Shown here: positions 43,165 through 52,599 of the stretch, piece after piece
Layout of the letters: each line of letters starts with the position of its first letter
Numbering within the stretch: position 1 is the stretch's first letter
Assembly: GCA_039179985.1 (NCBI GenBank)
Contig: JBCDED010000001.1
Span: 62,001-126,000, forward strand
Origin: JBCCMQ01 sp039179985
GTDB lineage: Bacteria; Pseudomonadota; Alphaproteobacteria; Rhodobacterales; Rhodobacteraceae
DNA length: 64,000 bases
Reading direction: 5' to 3'
The notes under the pieces: model-generated
What the model saw: the letters and a program-made list of their open reading frames with translations, nothing else
Told to the model about the DNA's origin: nothing
Databases searched by the model: none
Program-made: the position numbers and the translations under genes

Positions 43165-44706
43165 ATGAACGGTGCGGCCTCGCTGGTGAAGACGCTTCTG
43201 GGGGGCGGGCTGACCACCTGTTTCGCCAATCCCGGCACGTCGGAGATGCATTTCGTCGCAGCGCTCGACGAACATCCCGAGTTGCGTTGCATCCTGTGCC
43301 TTTTTGAGGGTGGCACATCCGGCGCGGCCGACGGTTATAACCGGATGTCGGACGCGGTGGCCGCCACGCTTCTGCATCTGGCACCAGGATTCGGGAACGC
43401 GTTAGCCAATGTTCACAACGCCCTGAAAGCCAACTCGGGCATGCTCAACGTCGTGGGCGATCACGCGGACTATCACCTGCGGTTCGACAGCCCGCTGAAG
43501 GGCGATGTGGCTGGTGTCACCGGCACCGTGTCCCATTGGGTGCGGACGGCCGATGATGCACGCTCCGTGGCCGCCGACGGTGCGGCAGCGCTGCGTGCGG
43601 CGCGCACGATGAACGGCCAGATCGCCACGCTGATCCTGCCGGCTAACACCGCCTGGGAAGACGCAGACGGCCCGGCAGAGGTGTCGCCGCCGCCCGCGCT
43701 GCAGCGCCCGTCCTCTGAGGCCATTGAGGCGGCGGCGAAGGCGCTCAGTCAACCGGGTGCGGCCTTGCTTCTGGGATCGCGAGCACCCTACGGCGAAACA
43801 GCGGAACTTGCGGGACAGATCGCCGCAAAGACCGGCTGTCGCCTGCTCGCCGATTTCCTGATGCGCCGGATGGAGCGCGGGCTGGATGCGGTAGCCATGG
43901 ACCGGCTGCGGTATGTGGTCGATGACAACGTGGGCTTTCTGAACGGGACGACCAACCTTGTGCTCGTAGGCGGCACGCGGCCCGTCTCCTTCTTCGCCTA
44001 TCCGGGCAAGCCAAGCACGCCGGAGCCCGCAGATTGTGCGCTTTGGGAGCTTTGCGGGCCAGGGATGGATATCCGCTGGACGCTGGAAGCGCTGGCTGAC
44101 GAGCTCGGCGCAGGAACGGCTCAGGCGGCGCGGGTGGCGGGGGCGGTGCCCGAGGTCCCGTCAGGGTCCATGGAACTGGAGAAGATCGGGCAGGCCATCG
44201 CGGCGCTGATGCCTGAGAATGCCATCATCGTCGACGAAAGCGTCACCGTGGGCCGCGCCATTGCGCCGGCGTTTTCGAGCGCGCCGCGGCACGATCTTCT
44301 GTCCACCACGGGCGGTGCGATCGGTCAGGGTCTGCCTGTGGCCACTGGGGCCGCGGTCGCCTGCCCGGACCGAAAGGTCATCGCGCTGACCGGCGACGGC
44401 TCGGCAATGTACACCGTCCAGTCGCTCTGGACCATGGCGCGGGAAGAACTGGACGTGACCGTCATCGTATTTGCCAACCGCGGCTACCAGATCTTGCGCG
44501 GCGAACTGGCGAACGTGGGCGTTGAAACCGTGGGCCGCAATGCCGTGCGGATGTTGGACGTGGACGACCCGCTTCTCGACTGGGTGGCACTGGCCAGAGG
44601 GCACGGCGTGCCCGCTATGCGTGTTGAGGATACAGACGGCTTCGTTGCGGCCCTGCGGCGCAGTCTCGGTGTCTCCGGGCCTGCGCTGATCGAAGTGGTT
44701 TGCTAA
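43165..44706 (+). CDS. thiamine-pyrophosphate enzyme, benzoylformate decarboxylase/acetolactate synthase-like
   Basis: A 513-residue TPP enzyme: catalytic glutamate E48 (CLFEGGTSGAADGYNRM), central domain ~185-320, and TPP-Mg motif LTGDGSAMYTVQSLWTMA with IVFANRGYQIL in the C-terminal domain. The shortened central region and overall pattern resemble the MdlC-like group often annotated as acetolactate synthase; no small regulatory subunit gene is nearby. Ribosome-binding site AAGGAG. It has no Rieske domain, unlike the TPP enzyme at 1116-3092. Substrate unknown. Confidence 0.87.
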   Translation: MNGAASLVKTLLGGGLTTCFANPGTSEMHFVAALDEHPELRCILCLFEGGTSGAADGYNRMSDAVAATLLHLAPGFGNALANVHNALKANSGMLNVVGDHADYHLRFDSPLKGDVAGVTGTVSHWVRTADDARSVAADGAAALRAARTMNGQIATLILPANTAWEDADGPAEVSPPPALQRPSSEAIEAAAKALSQPGAALLLGSRAPYGETAELAGQIAAKTGCRLLADFLMRRMERGLDAVAMDRLRYVVDDNVGFLNGTTNLVLVGGTRPVSFFAYPGKPSTPEPADCALWELCGPGMDIRWTLEALADELGAGTAQAARVAGAVPEVPSGSMELEKIGQAIAALMPENAIIVDESVTVGRAIAPAFSSAPRHDLLSTTGGAIGQGLPVATGAAVACPDRKVIALTGDGSAMYTVQSLWTMAREELDVTVIVFANRGYQILRGELANVGVETVGRNAVRMLDVDDPLLDWVALARGHGVPAMRVEDTDGFVAALRRSLGVSGPALIEVVC

Positions 44707-44771
44707 GGTCCGCTCCTTGACCTTCCCGGCGCCACCGCCCAAGGTCCGCGCAAAACGGGCAGGAGAGACCC

Positions 44772-46058
44772 TTGGCTAGCCGAACCGCGCTATTTTCCCG
44801 CTTTGAATGGATGATCGCCTGGCGCTACCTGCGTGCCCGCCGGGAAACCGGCGGCGTAAGCGTCATGACCTGGATCAGCCTCATTGGCATCATGCTGGCG
44901 GTTTTTGCGCTGATCGCAACGCTTTCGGTCCGATCGGGCTTTCGGACCGAGTTCGTGGACACGATCCTTGGCGCCAATGCCCATGTCACCGTCTACTATC
45001 AGGGCGTGCAGGACCCGGCGGGCAATGTCAGTCGTGTTATGGACGATTACGCGGATGTGGCGGCCCGCGTTCGCGAAGTGCAGGGCGTCACCCGCGCAGC
45101 CCCCCTGATCAAGGGCGAAGTCATGGCCACCGCCAATGGCCGCAACACCGGCGTGCAGGTTTTCGGCATCTCCAAGGACGACCTGATGGGCATCCCGCGC
45201 GTGGCCGCGCCCGATGTCTACTTTGGCGATATCGACCGCTTTAAAGAGGGCATTGCCATCGGGTCTGGCGTTGCGTCGCAACTTGGGGTCACCATTGGCG
45301 ACCGTATCCGCCTTATTTCACCGGACGGGGTGAAGACCGCCTTCGGTACCAGCCCGCGGGTGAACGCCTACGAGGTCGTCTATGTCTTCCAGGCGGGCCG
45401 CTATGATATCGACCGCATCCGCGCTTACTTGCCCTTTGCCGAAGCCCAGTCCTACTTCAACCGCGACGGCGTGGCCGACGAGATCGAGGTCATGGTGCAG
45501 GACCCTGAAGAAGTTGACCTACTGGGCGAGGCGCTGCGCGCAGCGGGCGGCAACCGGACGCTCCTTTGGACCTGGCGGGACAGTTCGGGCAACTTCCTGC
45601 GCGCGCTTGATGTGGAGGACAACGTGATGTTCGTGATCCTCTCGGTCCTCGTTCTGATCGCGGCCATGAACATCGTCTCGGGCTTGATCATGCTGGTCAA
45701 GAACAAGGGCCGCGACATAGGGATCCTGCGCACCATTGGTCTCAGCGAGGGGTCGATCCTGAGGGTCTTTTTCATCTGCGGCGCGATGATCGGCGTCATC
45801 GGAACGGCGCTCGGTGTGATCCTCGGCTGCGTCTTTGTCATCTACATCGACCAGATCTTCAGCTTGGTGAACTATTTTTCGGGCGGCGGGGTCTGGGACC
45901 CGTCCATTCGCGGCATCTACGCCTTGCCGGCCGAGTTGAACCTCGATGACGTGCTTTCTGCTGTGGGTCTTTCTCTGGGGCTCAGCTTTGTGGTCACCTA
46001 TTTCCCTGCCCGCCGCGCGGCGCGGATGAACCCGGTCGAGGCCCTGCGCTATGAGTGA
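44772..46058 (+). CDS. lolC: lipoprotein-releasing ABC transporter permease LolC/E
   Basis: A 428-residue permease from a TTG start with AGGAGAG seven bases upstream. One N-terminal helix after the signature FEWMIAWRYLRARRETGGVSVMTWISL, a long periplasmic domain (~50-270), then three C-terminal helices with NIVSGLIMLVKNKGRDIGILRTIG. It releases lipoproteins from the inner membrane for transfer to LolA. LolC and LolE cannot be separated here; a single gene suggests a LolF-like homodimer. Overlaps lolD. Confidence 0.94.
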   Translation: MASRTALFSRFEWMIAWRYLRARRETGGVSVMTWISLIGIMLAVFALIATLSVRSGFRTEFVDTILGANAHVTVYYQGVQDPAGNVSRVMDDYADVAARVREVQGVTRAAPLIKGEVMATANGRNTGVQVFGISKDDLMGIPRVAAPDVYFGDIDRFKEGIAIGSGVASQLGVTIGDRIRLISPDGVKTAFGTSPRVNAYEVVYVFQAGRYDIDRIRAYLPFAEAQSYFNRDGVADEIEVMVQDPEEVDLLGEALRAAGGNRTLLWTWRDSSGNFLRALDVEDNVMFVILSVLVLIAAMNIVSGLIMLVKNKGRDIGILRTIGLSEGSILRVFFICGAMIGVIGTALGVILGCVFVIYIDQIFSLVNYFSGGGVWDPSIRGIYALPAELNLDDVLSAVGLSLGLSFVVTYFPARRAARMNPVEALRYE

Positions 46059-46734
46059 CGCGGCGCTTATCCTGTCGGGTATCACCAAGACCTACAATAG
46101 CGGCAAGCCGTCCGAGGTGCAGGTGCTGCGCGGGGCGGATCTGCGACTGGACCGCGGGCAGGTGGTTGCGCTCGTTGCGCCCTCGGGCGCGGGGAAATCG
46201 ACGCTGCTGCACATCGCGGGGTTGCTCGACACCGCAGATGGGGGCCGTGTGGAGCTTGCCGGGACCGATATGACCAGGCTCAGCGACCGCAAGCGCACGT
46301 CGGCGCGGCGCGACCGGCTGGGGTTCGTTTACCAGTTCCACCATCTCTTGCCTGAGTTCTCGGCGCTTGAAAACATCGTTCTGCCGCAACTGGCTGCCGG
46401 TGTGGCGCAGGAAGAGTCGGAAGCACGTGCCATGGCGCTGCTTGAGCATGTGGGCGTCGGTACGCGCGCCGAACACCGGCCCGCGGCGCTGTCGGGGGGC
46501 GAGCAGCAGCGTGTGGCCTTCTGCCGGGCTCTGGCCAACGCGCCCGACGTCCTTCTGGCCGATGAGCCCACGGGCAACCTGGATCCGGCGACCTCCGATC
46601 AGGTTTTCGAGGCGCTGATGGCACTGGTGCGTGGAACCGGGCTGGCGGCGCTGATTGCGACACACAACCTGGATCTCGCGGCCCGGATGGACCGGGTCGT
46701 GCGCCTGAGCGAAGGACGCCTGATCGATGCCTGA
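46051..46734 (+). CDS. lolD: lipoprotein-releasing ABC transporter ATP-binding subunit LolD
   Basis: A 227-residue ABC ATPase. Walker A APSGAGKST, LolD-like signature around FVYQFHHLLPEFSALENIVLPQL, ABC motif LSGGEQQRVAF and Walker B VLLADEPTGNLD. It overlaps lolC by eight bases and the next gene by eight bases. Drives lipoprotein extraction with LolC/E at the inner membrane. Confidence 0.95.
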   Translation: MSDAALILSGITKTYNSGKPSEVQVLRGADLRLDRGQVVALVAPSGAGKSTLLHIAGLLDTADGGRVELAGTDMTRLSDRKRTSARRDRLGFVYQFHHLLPEFSALENIVLPQLAAGVAQEESEARAMALLEHVGVGTRAEHRPAALSGGEQQRVAFCRALANAPDVLLADEPTGNLDPATSDQVFEALMALVRGTGLAALIATHNLDLAARMDRVVRLSEGRLIDA

Positions 46735-47707
46735 CGTGACGCTGGATACAATCGAGACCACCACGCAGCAGGCGCTTATGGTCCACGGCGCGGCGGAGTG
46801 GATCGCCGCTTCGGTGGCGCGGGCCGTGCGGAGGGCCGAGGAAACCGGGAATGTGATCTGCGGGCTCTACTACCTTGAAAGCTATTGCCTGCAGCTGCGC
46901 TCCGGTCGCGTGAACGGTGTGGTGGAGCCGATTGTGAGCCGCCCGCGCCCGGGCGCCGTGAAATCGGACGCAGGCTACGGCTTTGCCCAGCCTGCCTTTG
47001 ACCGTGCTCTGCCCGAAGCGGTGACTGCGGCCCACGAAAACGGTGTGGCCGCGCTCGCTGTGGCGCATGCCCATACCTGCACCTCGCTCGGGTATTTTAC
47101 TGAAGGAATTGCGACGCAGGGTCTTTTGGGCCTTGGCTTTACCAACGCCTCGCCCATCGTCGCGCCGCCCGGTGGCAAGAACCGTATCATCGGCACGAAT
47201 CCCATTGCCTTCAGCGTGCCGGACAGCCATGGCGGGCTGGCCATTCATGTGGATCAGTCCACTACGACCGTGGCCCTGGGCAAGATCACTATGGCCAAGG
47301 CCGCGGGCGAGGCCATCCCCGAAGGCTGGGCCGTGGATGCCGAAGGGCGGCCGACGACGGATCCCGATGCCGCCCTTGCCGGCTCGCTGGTCAGCCTCGG
47401 CGGCGTGAAGGGCTGGGGGTTCGGTATCATGGCCGAGATCATGGCCGCAGCGATGACCGGCTCAGTCAATTCGCTCGACGTCGCCGGTCTGAAACACTCC
47501 GCGGGGGATCCTCACGGCCTTGGGCAGTTCTACCTGCTCCTGGATCCAGGCACCTTTTCTAACGGGTTTCTACAGCGTTTGGAACGCCTGAGCGCGGCGG
47601 TGGAACAGGACGCAGGCACGCGGTTGCCGGGGTCAAAGCGCAGGTCGCTCAATCCTGTGGCGGTGCCCGATGCGCTTTGGGACACGGTCCAGGGTCTCGC
47701 TGGTTGA
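46727..47707 (+). CDS. malate/L-lactate dehydrogenase (LDH2) family oxidoreductase
   Basis: A 326-residue protein of the LDH2 family: VAVAHAHTCTSLGYFTEGIATQGLLGLGFTNASPIVAPPGG, IGTNPIAFSVPD and the later KGWGFGIMAEIMAAAMTG. Members use NAD(P)H to interconvert keto acids or ketimines such as delta1-piperideine-2-carboxylate with their reduced forms. Overlaps lolD by eight bases. Substrate not assigned; position after a 2-oxoacid TPP enzyme three genes upstream may be meaningful. Confidence 0.88.
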   Translation: MPDVTLDTIETTTQQALMVHGAAEWIAASVARAVRRAEETGNVICGLYYLESYCLQLRSGRVNGVVEPIVSRPRPGAVKSDAGYGFAQPAFDRALPEAVTAAHENGVAALAVAHAHTCTSLGYFTEGIATQGLLGLGFTNASPIVAPPGGKNRIIGTNPIAFSVPDSHGGLAIHVDQSTTTVALGKITMAKAAGEAIPEGWAVDAEGRPTTDPDAALAGSLVSLGGVKGWGFGIMAEIMAAAMTGSVNSLDVAGLKHSAGDPHGLGQFYLLLDPGTFSNGFLQRLERLSAAVEQDAGTRLPGSKRRSLNPVAVPDALWDTVQGLAG

Positions 47708-47723
47708 CGCCCCGTTTGTAGGC

Positions 47724-48179
47724 TCAGCCCGCCCGCTGGATAACAAAAAGGCCCCCGGCCATCATGGCAATGCCGCCCGCGCGTGTGAGCGTCATCGGCG
47801 TCTGTACTGCGCCGAACAGCCCGAAATGATCGATGGCGGCCGCCGAGATCATCTGGCCCAAAAGCACGAAGAATACCGCATTGCCGACCCCGAACCGAGG
47901 CGCGACAAAGGTCACCGACAGCACATAAAAGGCAATGAGCACACCGGCTAGAAAAAGATGCTTCGGGACGCCGGTGAAGGCGCCGCGCGCAGGGAGACCG
48001 GCAAAGCCTAGCGCCACAAGCGAAACCAAGAGCGCGATCAAGAAAAGGCAGACGGCTGCCGCCACCGGGTTGCCAAGCCGCGTGCCGAGCGCAGCGTTCA
48101 GTGCCGCCAGACCCGGGATCCCGATGCCGGCCGCCAGCATGATCAGCGCATACCGCAGTGTGTCGGGAAAAAGCTGCAT
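47724..48179 (-). CDS. DMT-family membrane protein (DUF606/YdcZ type)
   Basis: A 151-residue protein with five predicted membrane helices (for example residues 4-27, 38-57, 72-92), the size and pattern of the DUF606/YdcZ half-transporters of the drug/metabolite superfamily. Such proteins may dimerise. Substrate unknown. Convergent with the LDH2 gene; the DUF1194 gene lies upstream on the same strand. Confidence 0.85.
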   Translation of the reverse strand: MQLFPDTLRYALIMLAAGIGIPGLAALNAALGTRLGNPVAAAVCLFLIALLVSLVALGFAGLPARGAFTGVPKHLFLAGVLIAFYVLSVTFVAPRFGVGNAVFFVLLGQMISAAAIDHFGLFGAVQTPMTLTRAGGIAMMAGGLFVIQRAG

Positions 48180-48200
48180 CGGGGTCTCCTTCGGTATGGG

Positions 48201-48944
48201 TCAGTCCGCCGATTCTGCCGCCATGTCGTGGTCTGGAAGTGTTTCGGGTGTCCGGCCGGAAATTTCAAGGATGAGTTTTCGGCGTACCGCGTCCGCGAAG
48301 GTGGCCATATCGTCGGCTGTCACCACGAAGGCGCCGGGGCCGCCGATGATCTTCTCTCGATAAAGCCGCTCAAGATCGGCGTTGCTGGGCCGTCCGTTGC
48401 ACGACCGGCAGAGGATCGGCAGCCCGTTGATGGTGATCCCCGCCGCCAGCACCTGGGCGCGGGCCTGGGCGATGGTGGGGCCGTTCCAGTTGTTGGCGCT
48501 GTCGCCGGAGATATCGATCACCTTGCGCCAGCCGTCGATCTCGTTGCTCTCGATCAGCTCTTTGCCCTTGAGCAGGGCGGCGCCGATGGCGTTTCTGCCG
48601 AAGGCACGCCGCGGTGGCTCCATCAGGGCGGTCCCGAAGGCTTCGGCATCGGCCTGCGTGCGGATCACCGTCCAGGGCACGACGATGGCCTGACTGAACT
48701 GATCGCCCCATTCCACGTAAGTGACGGCAACGCTGCCGTAAGCAGTGTTCTGAATGGCGGCGATGACGCGCGGGTCGGCGATGGCGTCGGCATAGCCCTG
48801 CCGCTGGAAGGCGATTTCACCAGTATCGATGGACCCTGATGCATCGGCCAGGAGCACCAGTTCCAGATCCACGTCCTGCGCCAGCGCCGGATGTGTCGCG
48901 GCGAGAAAGAACAAAAAAAGCAAGAGTCGCATCCCGCGCAGCAT
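48201..48944 (-). CDS. exported DUF1194 (von Willebrand A-like) protein
   Basis: A 247-residue protein with a signal peptide (MLRGMRLLLFLFFLAATHPALA); ATG 48942-48944 or the one four codons later (48930-48932) are both possible. The mature part is a VWA-like domain of the DUF1194 family: LVLLADASGSIDTGEI with the metal-coordinating DxSxS, and VIDISGDSANNWNG. One cysteine pair (ILCRSCNG). Likely periplasmic; function unknown. Confidence 0.87.
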   Translation of the reverse strand: MLRGMRLLLFLFFLAATHPALAQDVDLELVLLADASGSIDTGEIAFQRQGYADAIADPRVIAAIQNTAYGSVAVTYVEWGDQFSQAIVVPWTVIRTQADAEAFGTALMEPPRRAFGRNAIGAALLKGKELIESNEIDGWRKVIDISGDSANNWNGPTIAQARAQVLAAGITINGLPILCRSCNGRPSNADLERLYREKIIGGPGAFVVTADDMATFADAVRRKLILEISGRTPETLPDHDMAAESAD

Positions 48945-49079
48945 ACCCGGTTTCCCGCCCGGGCAAAGCGCGAGAATCCCGGTCGCTTCTTTCTGTGCAA
49001 AATCCGCGTTCGGGGTTAAACTGCGGGGCAGAAAAGAAACGCGGACCGGATCAGCCGGCCCGAATGGAGGTCTTGAGCA

Positions 49080-49469
49080 ATGAATGGTTTCAAAGCCGGC
49101 ATCGCAGCCTGTCTTTTTGCTGTGCCGCAACTGGCCGGCGCGAATGCCGCGGGCGATTTTCGCCAGTACTGCGTGTCTTGCCACGGGCTTGATGGCAAAG
49201 GGAACGGTCCGGCTGGCGCCGACCTGAGCCCGCGACCCGCCGATCTGACGGGTATTGCCGCAAGAAGCGGCGGCATATACCCCATGGCTGAGGTGATGAG
49301 CGCGATTGACGGCTACGGTCAGTCCGGCGAAGGCCGCGCCATGCCGGAATTTGGCGCCTACCTCCTCGACGACGAACAGGTGCTCGTGGACACCGGCGAC
49401 GGGATCCGTTCACCGGCCCCGAAGCGGCTTGTGGAGATGGCGGAGTACCTCAGGTCGCTTCAGCGATAG
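49080..49469 (+). CDS. small periplasmic class I cytochrome c
   Basis: A 129-residue protein with signal peptide (MNGFKAGIAACLFAVPQLAGANA) and one haem-binding motif C31-V-S-C34-H35. A methionine in GRAMPEFGAYL is a likely sixth ligand. Mono-haem electron carrier in the periplasm; partner unknown. No oxidase or dehydrogenase gene is adjacent. It shares the downstream bidirectional terminator with the convergent VWA gene. Confidence 0.9.
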   Translation: MNGFKAGIAACLFAVPQLAGANAAGDFRQYCVSCHGLDGKGNGPAGADLSPRPADLTGIAARSGGIYPMAEVMSAIDGYGQSGEGRAMPEFGAYLLDDEQVLVDTGDGIRSPAPKRLVEMAEYLRSLQR

Positions 49470-49512
49470 GGGCGCGGCAAAAGCAAACGAGGAGAACGTC
49501 GGATACTAAAAA

Positions 49513-49553
49513 GCTGAAGGCCGCAGGGTGTGCGGCCTTCAGCGTTCTTTTTT
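49513..49553. terminator. bidirectional rho-independent terminator
   Basis: GCTGAAGGCCGCA (49513-49525) and TGCGGCCTTCAGC (49531-49543) form a perfect 13-bp stem with a 5-base loop, followed by TTCTTTTTT on the plus strand and flanked by AAAAA (T-tract on the minus strand). It ends both the cytochrome gene and the convergent VWA gene. Confidence 0.88.
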
Positions 49554-49573
49554 GGCGTTTCGCCTTGAGGTCC

Positions 49574-50761
49574 TTACGACCTGCGCCGTCCCATGTACCC
49601 CAGACCGCCAAGGCCTGCGAGCAGTAGCCAGCCAGCGGCGGGCAACGGAATGACGTCAACCGGCGGAGGCGGCGGAGGCAGATCATCGCCGAAGCTGTCA
49701 GCTTCGACTGCGACGATGCCACCGTCGACGAGGGCGAAGGTGTTAAACGCAGTATCGCCTTCCGCTACCCGCGTGAAGGTCACGTCAAACTCGAAGCTAC
49801 GGTCTTCGGAGCGATCAAACTCGCCCACCGCCAGCGCGCCGTCGCAGATGCCTTCATCGGCATCGACGCAAACCGTCGTAACCTGGATTTCGGGCAAACC
49901 GTCGCCAAGATCGCCAACGGTCACCTCAGAGTATTCGCCAAGTCCTGTCACAATTCCTTCGACAATTGCGTCGACGATGTCTTCAGGATCCGTTCCGCTC
50001 TCGAAGGCATCTCCACCAAGCGTTTCGATAGCATCAGAGAATGAGCCACCACCGCTTGTGAAGTCGAGGCCAAACAGATCGACGCTGAAGAGATCAAGTG
50101 CCGCGATCGCGTCTGCTGCCGTTGAGATTTCTAAGCCGTCTTCGTTGTCGAAATCATCGAACGACAGCCCGCTGTCACCACCGGTTTCTGAATCGTCGCT
50201 TGACTTAAAGCCGATATCGCCAAACACGAACATGAAGCGGTTGGAACCGGGCCGCCAACTGAGGTTTTCAGTTGCCAACTCAATGCCGTTGACGCCGTTT
50301 TCCGGACCGTCGCCACCGAAATCTGGATCACCCAGGGTAACGTCTTCGATACCCGCGATCGCGGTGGGAACAGAGGTCGTCAAATTCTGGTTTACAACCA
50401 GACTTGGCGCGGACGAACCTTCTGGTGCCGAAGGCAGCCGAGCCGCCTCCGCGTAGACGCCCACGCTTCCTGCGACGTCGCCAAATGCGGCGAGGGCGGT
50501 GAAGATATCAGAAGCAGCTTCTTGGGCGGCATTAATCTCGTCGCCCATGCTGCCTGACGTATCGAACAGGAAATGGATGTCGATCTTTGCGTCAGTCGGC
50601 CCGCCCTCTTCGACGACCACGGTCTTTCGGACCGTGGCCGACTCGCCTACGGCCAAATCGGCCGAAAACGACTCTGGCGAAATGCTATCGGCGAACGCGG
50701 CGCCAGCAAGCAAATAAACCGAAAAACCGACGCCAATCGGAGTCAGTCTAGAGTGTACCAT
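49574..50761 (-). CDS. VWA-domain protein with VPLPA-CTERM sorting signal
   Basis: A 395-residue acidic protein from ATG 50759-50761; the frame extends upstream without a better start. A signal peptide covers ~1-24 (VGFSVYLLAGAAFA). The VWA domain has the MIDAS motif D67-T-S69-G-S71 (FDTSGSM). After a Pro-rich linker (PPPPPP) the C-terminus is IPLPAAGWLLLAGLGGLGY followed by MGRRRS: the PLPA motif, one helix and an Arg cluster that define exosortase-processed PEP-CTERM/VPLPA-CTERM proteins. Predicted to be exported, cut by an exosortase and released or anchored at the surface. Confidence 0.88.
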   Translation of the reverse strand: MVHSRLTPIGVGFSVYLLAGAAFADSISPESFSADLAVGESATVRKTVVVEEGGPTDAKIDIHFLFDTSGSMGDEINAAQEAASDIFTALAAFGDVAGSVGVYAEAARLPSAPEGSSAPSLVVNQNLTTSVPTAIAGIEDVTLGDPDFGGDGPENGVNGIELATENLSWRPGSNRFMFVFGDIGFKSSDDSETGGDSGLSFDDFDNEDGLEISTAADAIAALDLFSVDLFGLDFTSGGGSFSDAIETLGGDAFESGTDPEDIVDAIVEGIVTGLGEYSEVTVGDLGDGLPEIQVTTVCVDADEGICDGALAVGEFDRSEDRSFEFDVTFTRVAEGDTAFNTFALVDGGIVAVEADSFGDDLPPPPPPVDVIPLPAAGWLLLAGLGGLGYMGRRRS

Positions 50762-51060
50762 TGATGTACAGTCCCCCACTAATAAAATGCTGCCGCGACC
50801 GCAGTACGCGCGCGAAAATTGGCACTTAAGAATGCAGTCAGCGACGTTTGTAACAGCCACCACTCATAAATCACTGCTTTTACAATACCATAAAATGAAC
50901 AAAAAACAAACTTTTGCGCTATCCTATCTTTCAATGCTGCTGGCGAGCTTCTTGGAAGATAGCCATATGGTTGACGAAGGTCTTTCGCTTCATGGACAAG
51001 AAAGGCCGCTTCGGTTATTTTTGAAGTTCTTAAGCAAGTGATTTTGGGGTGTGTGGAGCG
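50762..51060. other. AT-rich divergent intergenic region
   Basis: About 300 bases between two divergent surface-protein genes. It is clearly richer in A+T than its surroundings and should hold both promoters. A short open frame inside it has no coding-like features and no ribosome-binding site. I identify no specific operator. Confidence 0.5.
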
Positions 51061-52584
51061 ATGTTTTTTAAAGTACATTTGCTGATTTTGAGCGCGATGG
51101 TCGGGCTCGGTATTGCGCCTGCGTCAGCTTCGACCTTCGATTTCGAAGAACTACTGAAACGGGAACGTCCATCTGGGGTTGCACCCGATCTCCCAGGCGC
51201 GGATTCTCTGACGCCTGCTCAGATCGAGCAATTCAATCAAGCGGTTGCCGCTTTTTCGCGGGGCTCTTTCGCGCAAGCCAATTCCGTCGCCCGAGAGATT
51301 TCGGCCACAGCACCGGCGGCGCCAGAACCCTGGTACTTGCTTGGGCTAATTCGTGCAAACCTTGGAGAGTACGACGCGGCGATCGACGCACTCGACCGCT
51401 CCGCCGCGCTCTACGGAAACAACGCTGATCCGTTGGTCATCAAAGGCGATATTCTCGTAAGGCTCGGACGTGTGGACGAGGCACGTTTGGCCTACGAGAC
51501 CGCCACGGAACGAGACCCCTCAGCCTGGCTTGCTCAAGAGAGCCTCGGCATCCTGCTTGAAGAACGCGGCGATGTCGCCGGTGCTGGAAGTCGGTATGCC
51601 CTCGCTGCCGCTCAGGCCCCCTCGGGCGTTCTGTCTCCCCGGCTCAGACTGGCGGCGATATTGGTGGCCGAGAATAATCCTGACGCTGCGGTTGCAACCG
51701 TTGCGGCCTACGCCAAGGCTAACCCCGAGTCGGTTGAGGCCCTTGCCGCCCTGGGACAATTGCAAATCCGAGCGGATACGCCCGAGGACGCGGCGGAGAC
51801 CTTTTCGGAAGCAATTGAAAAGGCCCCCGGCGAACCTCAACTCTACCTCTGGAACGCTCGCGCCCATGTCGCCGCCGGAGACTTCGACTCGGCGGTCCAT
51901 ACCTTGACAGCGGCGCACGAAGCGTTTCCGCGGGACGCTGACGTTTCGCTTGAACTTGGCAATCTCCATGGCGCGCGGCAGAACTACAAAAAGGCCATTG
52001 AGGTCGCGACCGATGGTCTGGCGGTAAATCCGGGCGATCCAAGGCTGCTCAAGAGTGCAAGCCTTGCGCACTTTCGTCTTGGCGATGTTGAAGCAGCGCG
52101 GACTTACGCTTTTGAAATTACCAAGAAAACCACGCACACCGCTTCTGATCTGGTCTGGCTGGGAATGCTGGACGAGGCCCGTGGTGCAGAAGCCGCTGCA
52201 GTCGCCGCCTATGAAGCGGCCCTTAAGATGAACGCAGACAATTGGGTGGCCGCGAACAATCTCGCCATGCTCCTCAGCAGAACAGACCCGGACCGCGCCG
52301 TTGCTTTGGCGGCTGTGGCCGTTAATGCGGCGCCCGAGCCTTCGGCAATCGATAGCACGCTTGGATGGACACATTACAAGGCTGGCAATCTCGAAGAAGC
52401 CGGCTCTGCTTTCGCGCGGCTTATCGCACGCGGTGATGGGACGGCGCGCCATCACTTTCACTACGGGCTTGTACTGATCGAACTGGGGGATGACGACGAA
52501 GGACGCGCCCAAGTGCTGACCTCACTTGCATTGGACCCGTACTTCGAATTCGCTGATGAGGCGCGCGCGCTTCTTTCGGAGTAG
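51061..52584 (+). CDS. exported tetratricopeptide-repeat protein
   Basis: A 507-residue protein with a signal peptide (MFFKVHLLILSAMVGLGIAPASA) and about ten TPR-like repeats through the rest (examples: PWYLLGLIRANLGEYDAAID, AWLAQESLGILLEERGDVAG, HYKAGNLEEAGSAFARLIA). TPR proteins of this kind accompany PEP-CTERM/exosortase and exopolysaccharide systems. Located divergently from the VWA VPLPA-CTERM gene. Probably a periplasmic scaffold; partner unknown. Confidence 0.86.
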   Translation: MFFKVHLLILSAMVGLGIAPASASTFDFEELLKRERPSGVAPDLPGADSLTPAQIEQFNQAVAAFSRGSFAQANSVAREISATAPAAPEPWYLLGLIRANLGEYDAAIDALDRSAALYGNNADPLVIKGDILVRLGRVDEARLAYETATERDPSAWLAQESLGILLEERGDVAGAGSRYALAAAQAPSGVLSPRLRLAAILVAENNPDAAVATVAAYAKANPESVEALAALGQLQIRADTPEDAAETFSEAIEKAPGEPQLYLWNARAHVAAGDFDSAVHTLTAAHEAFPRDADVSLELGNLHGARQNYKKAIEVATDGLAVNPGDPRLLKSASLAHFRLGDVEAARTYAFEITKKTTHTASDLVWLGMLDEARGAEAAAVAAYEAALKMNADNWVAANNLAMLLSRTDPDRAVALAAVAVNAAPEPSAIDSTLGWTHYKAGNLEEAGSAFARLIARGDGTARHHFHYGLVLIELGDDDEGRAQVLTSLALDPYFEFADEARALLSE

Positions 52585-52599
52585 GCGCCTGGCCGTAGG

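Noticed and set aside
50787..51041. 84-codon plus-strand frame before the TPR gene
   Set aside because: AT-rich promoter region, no ribosome-binding site and no recognisable protein features.
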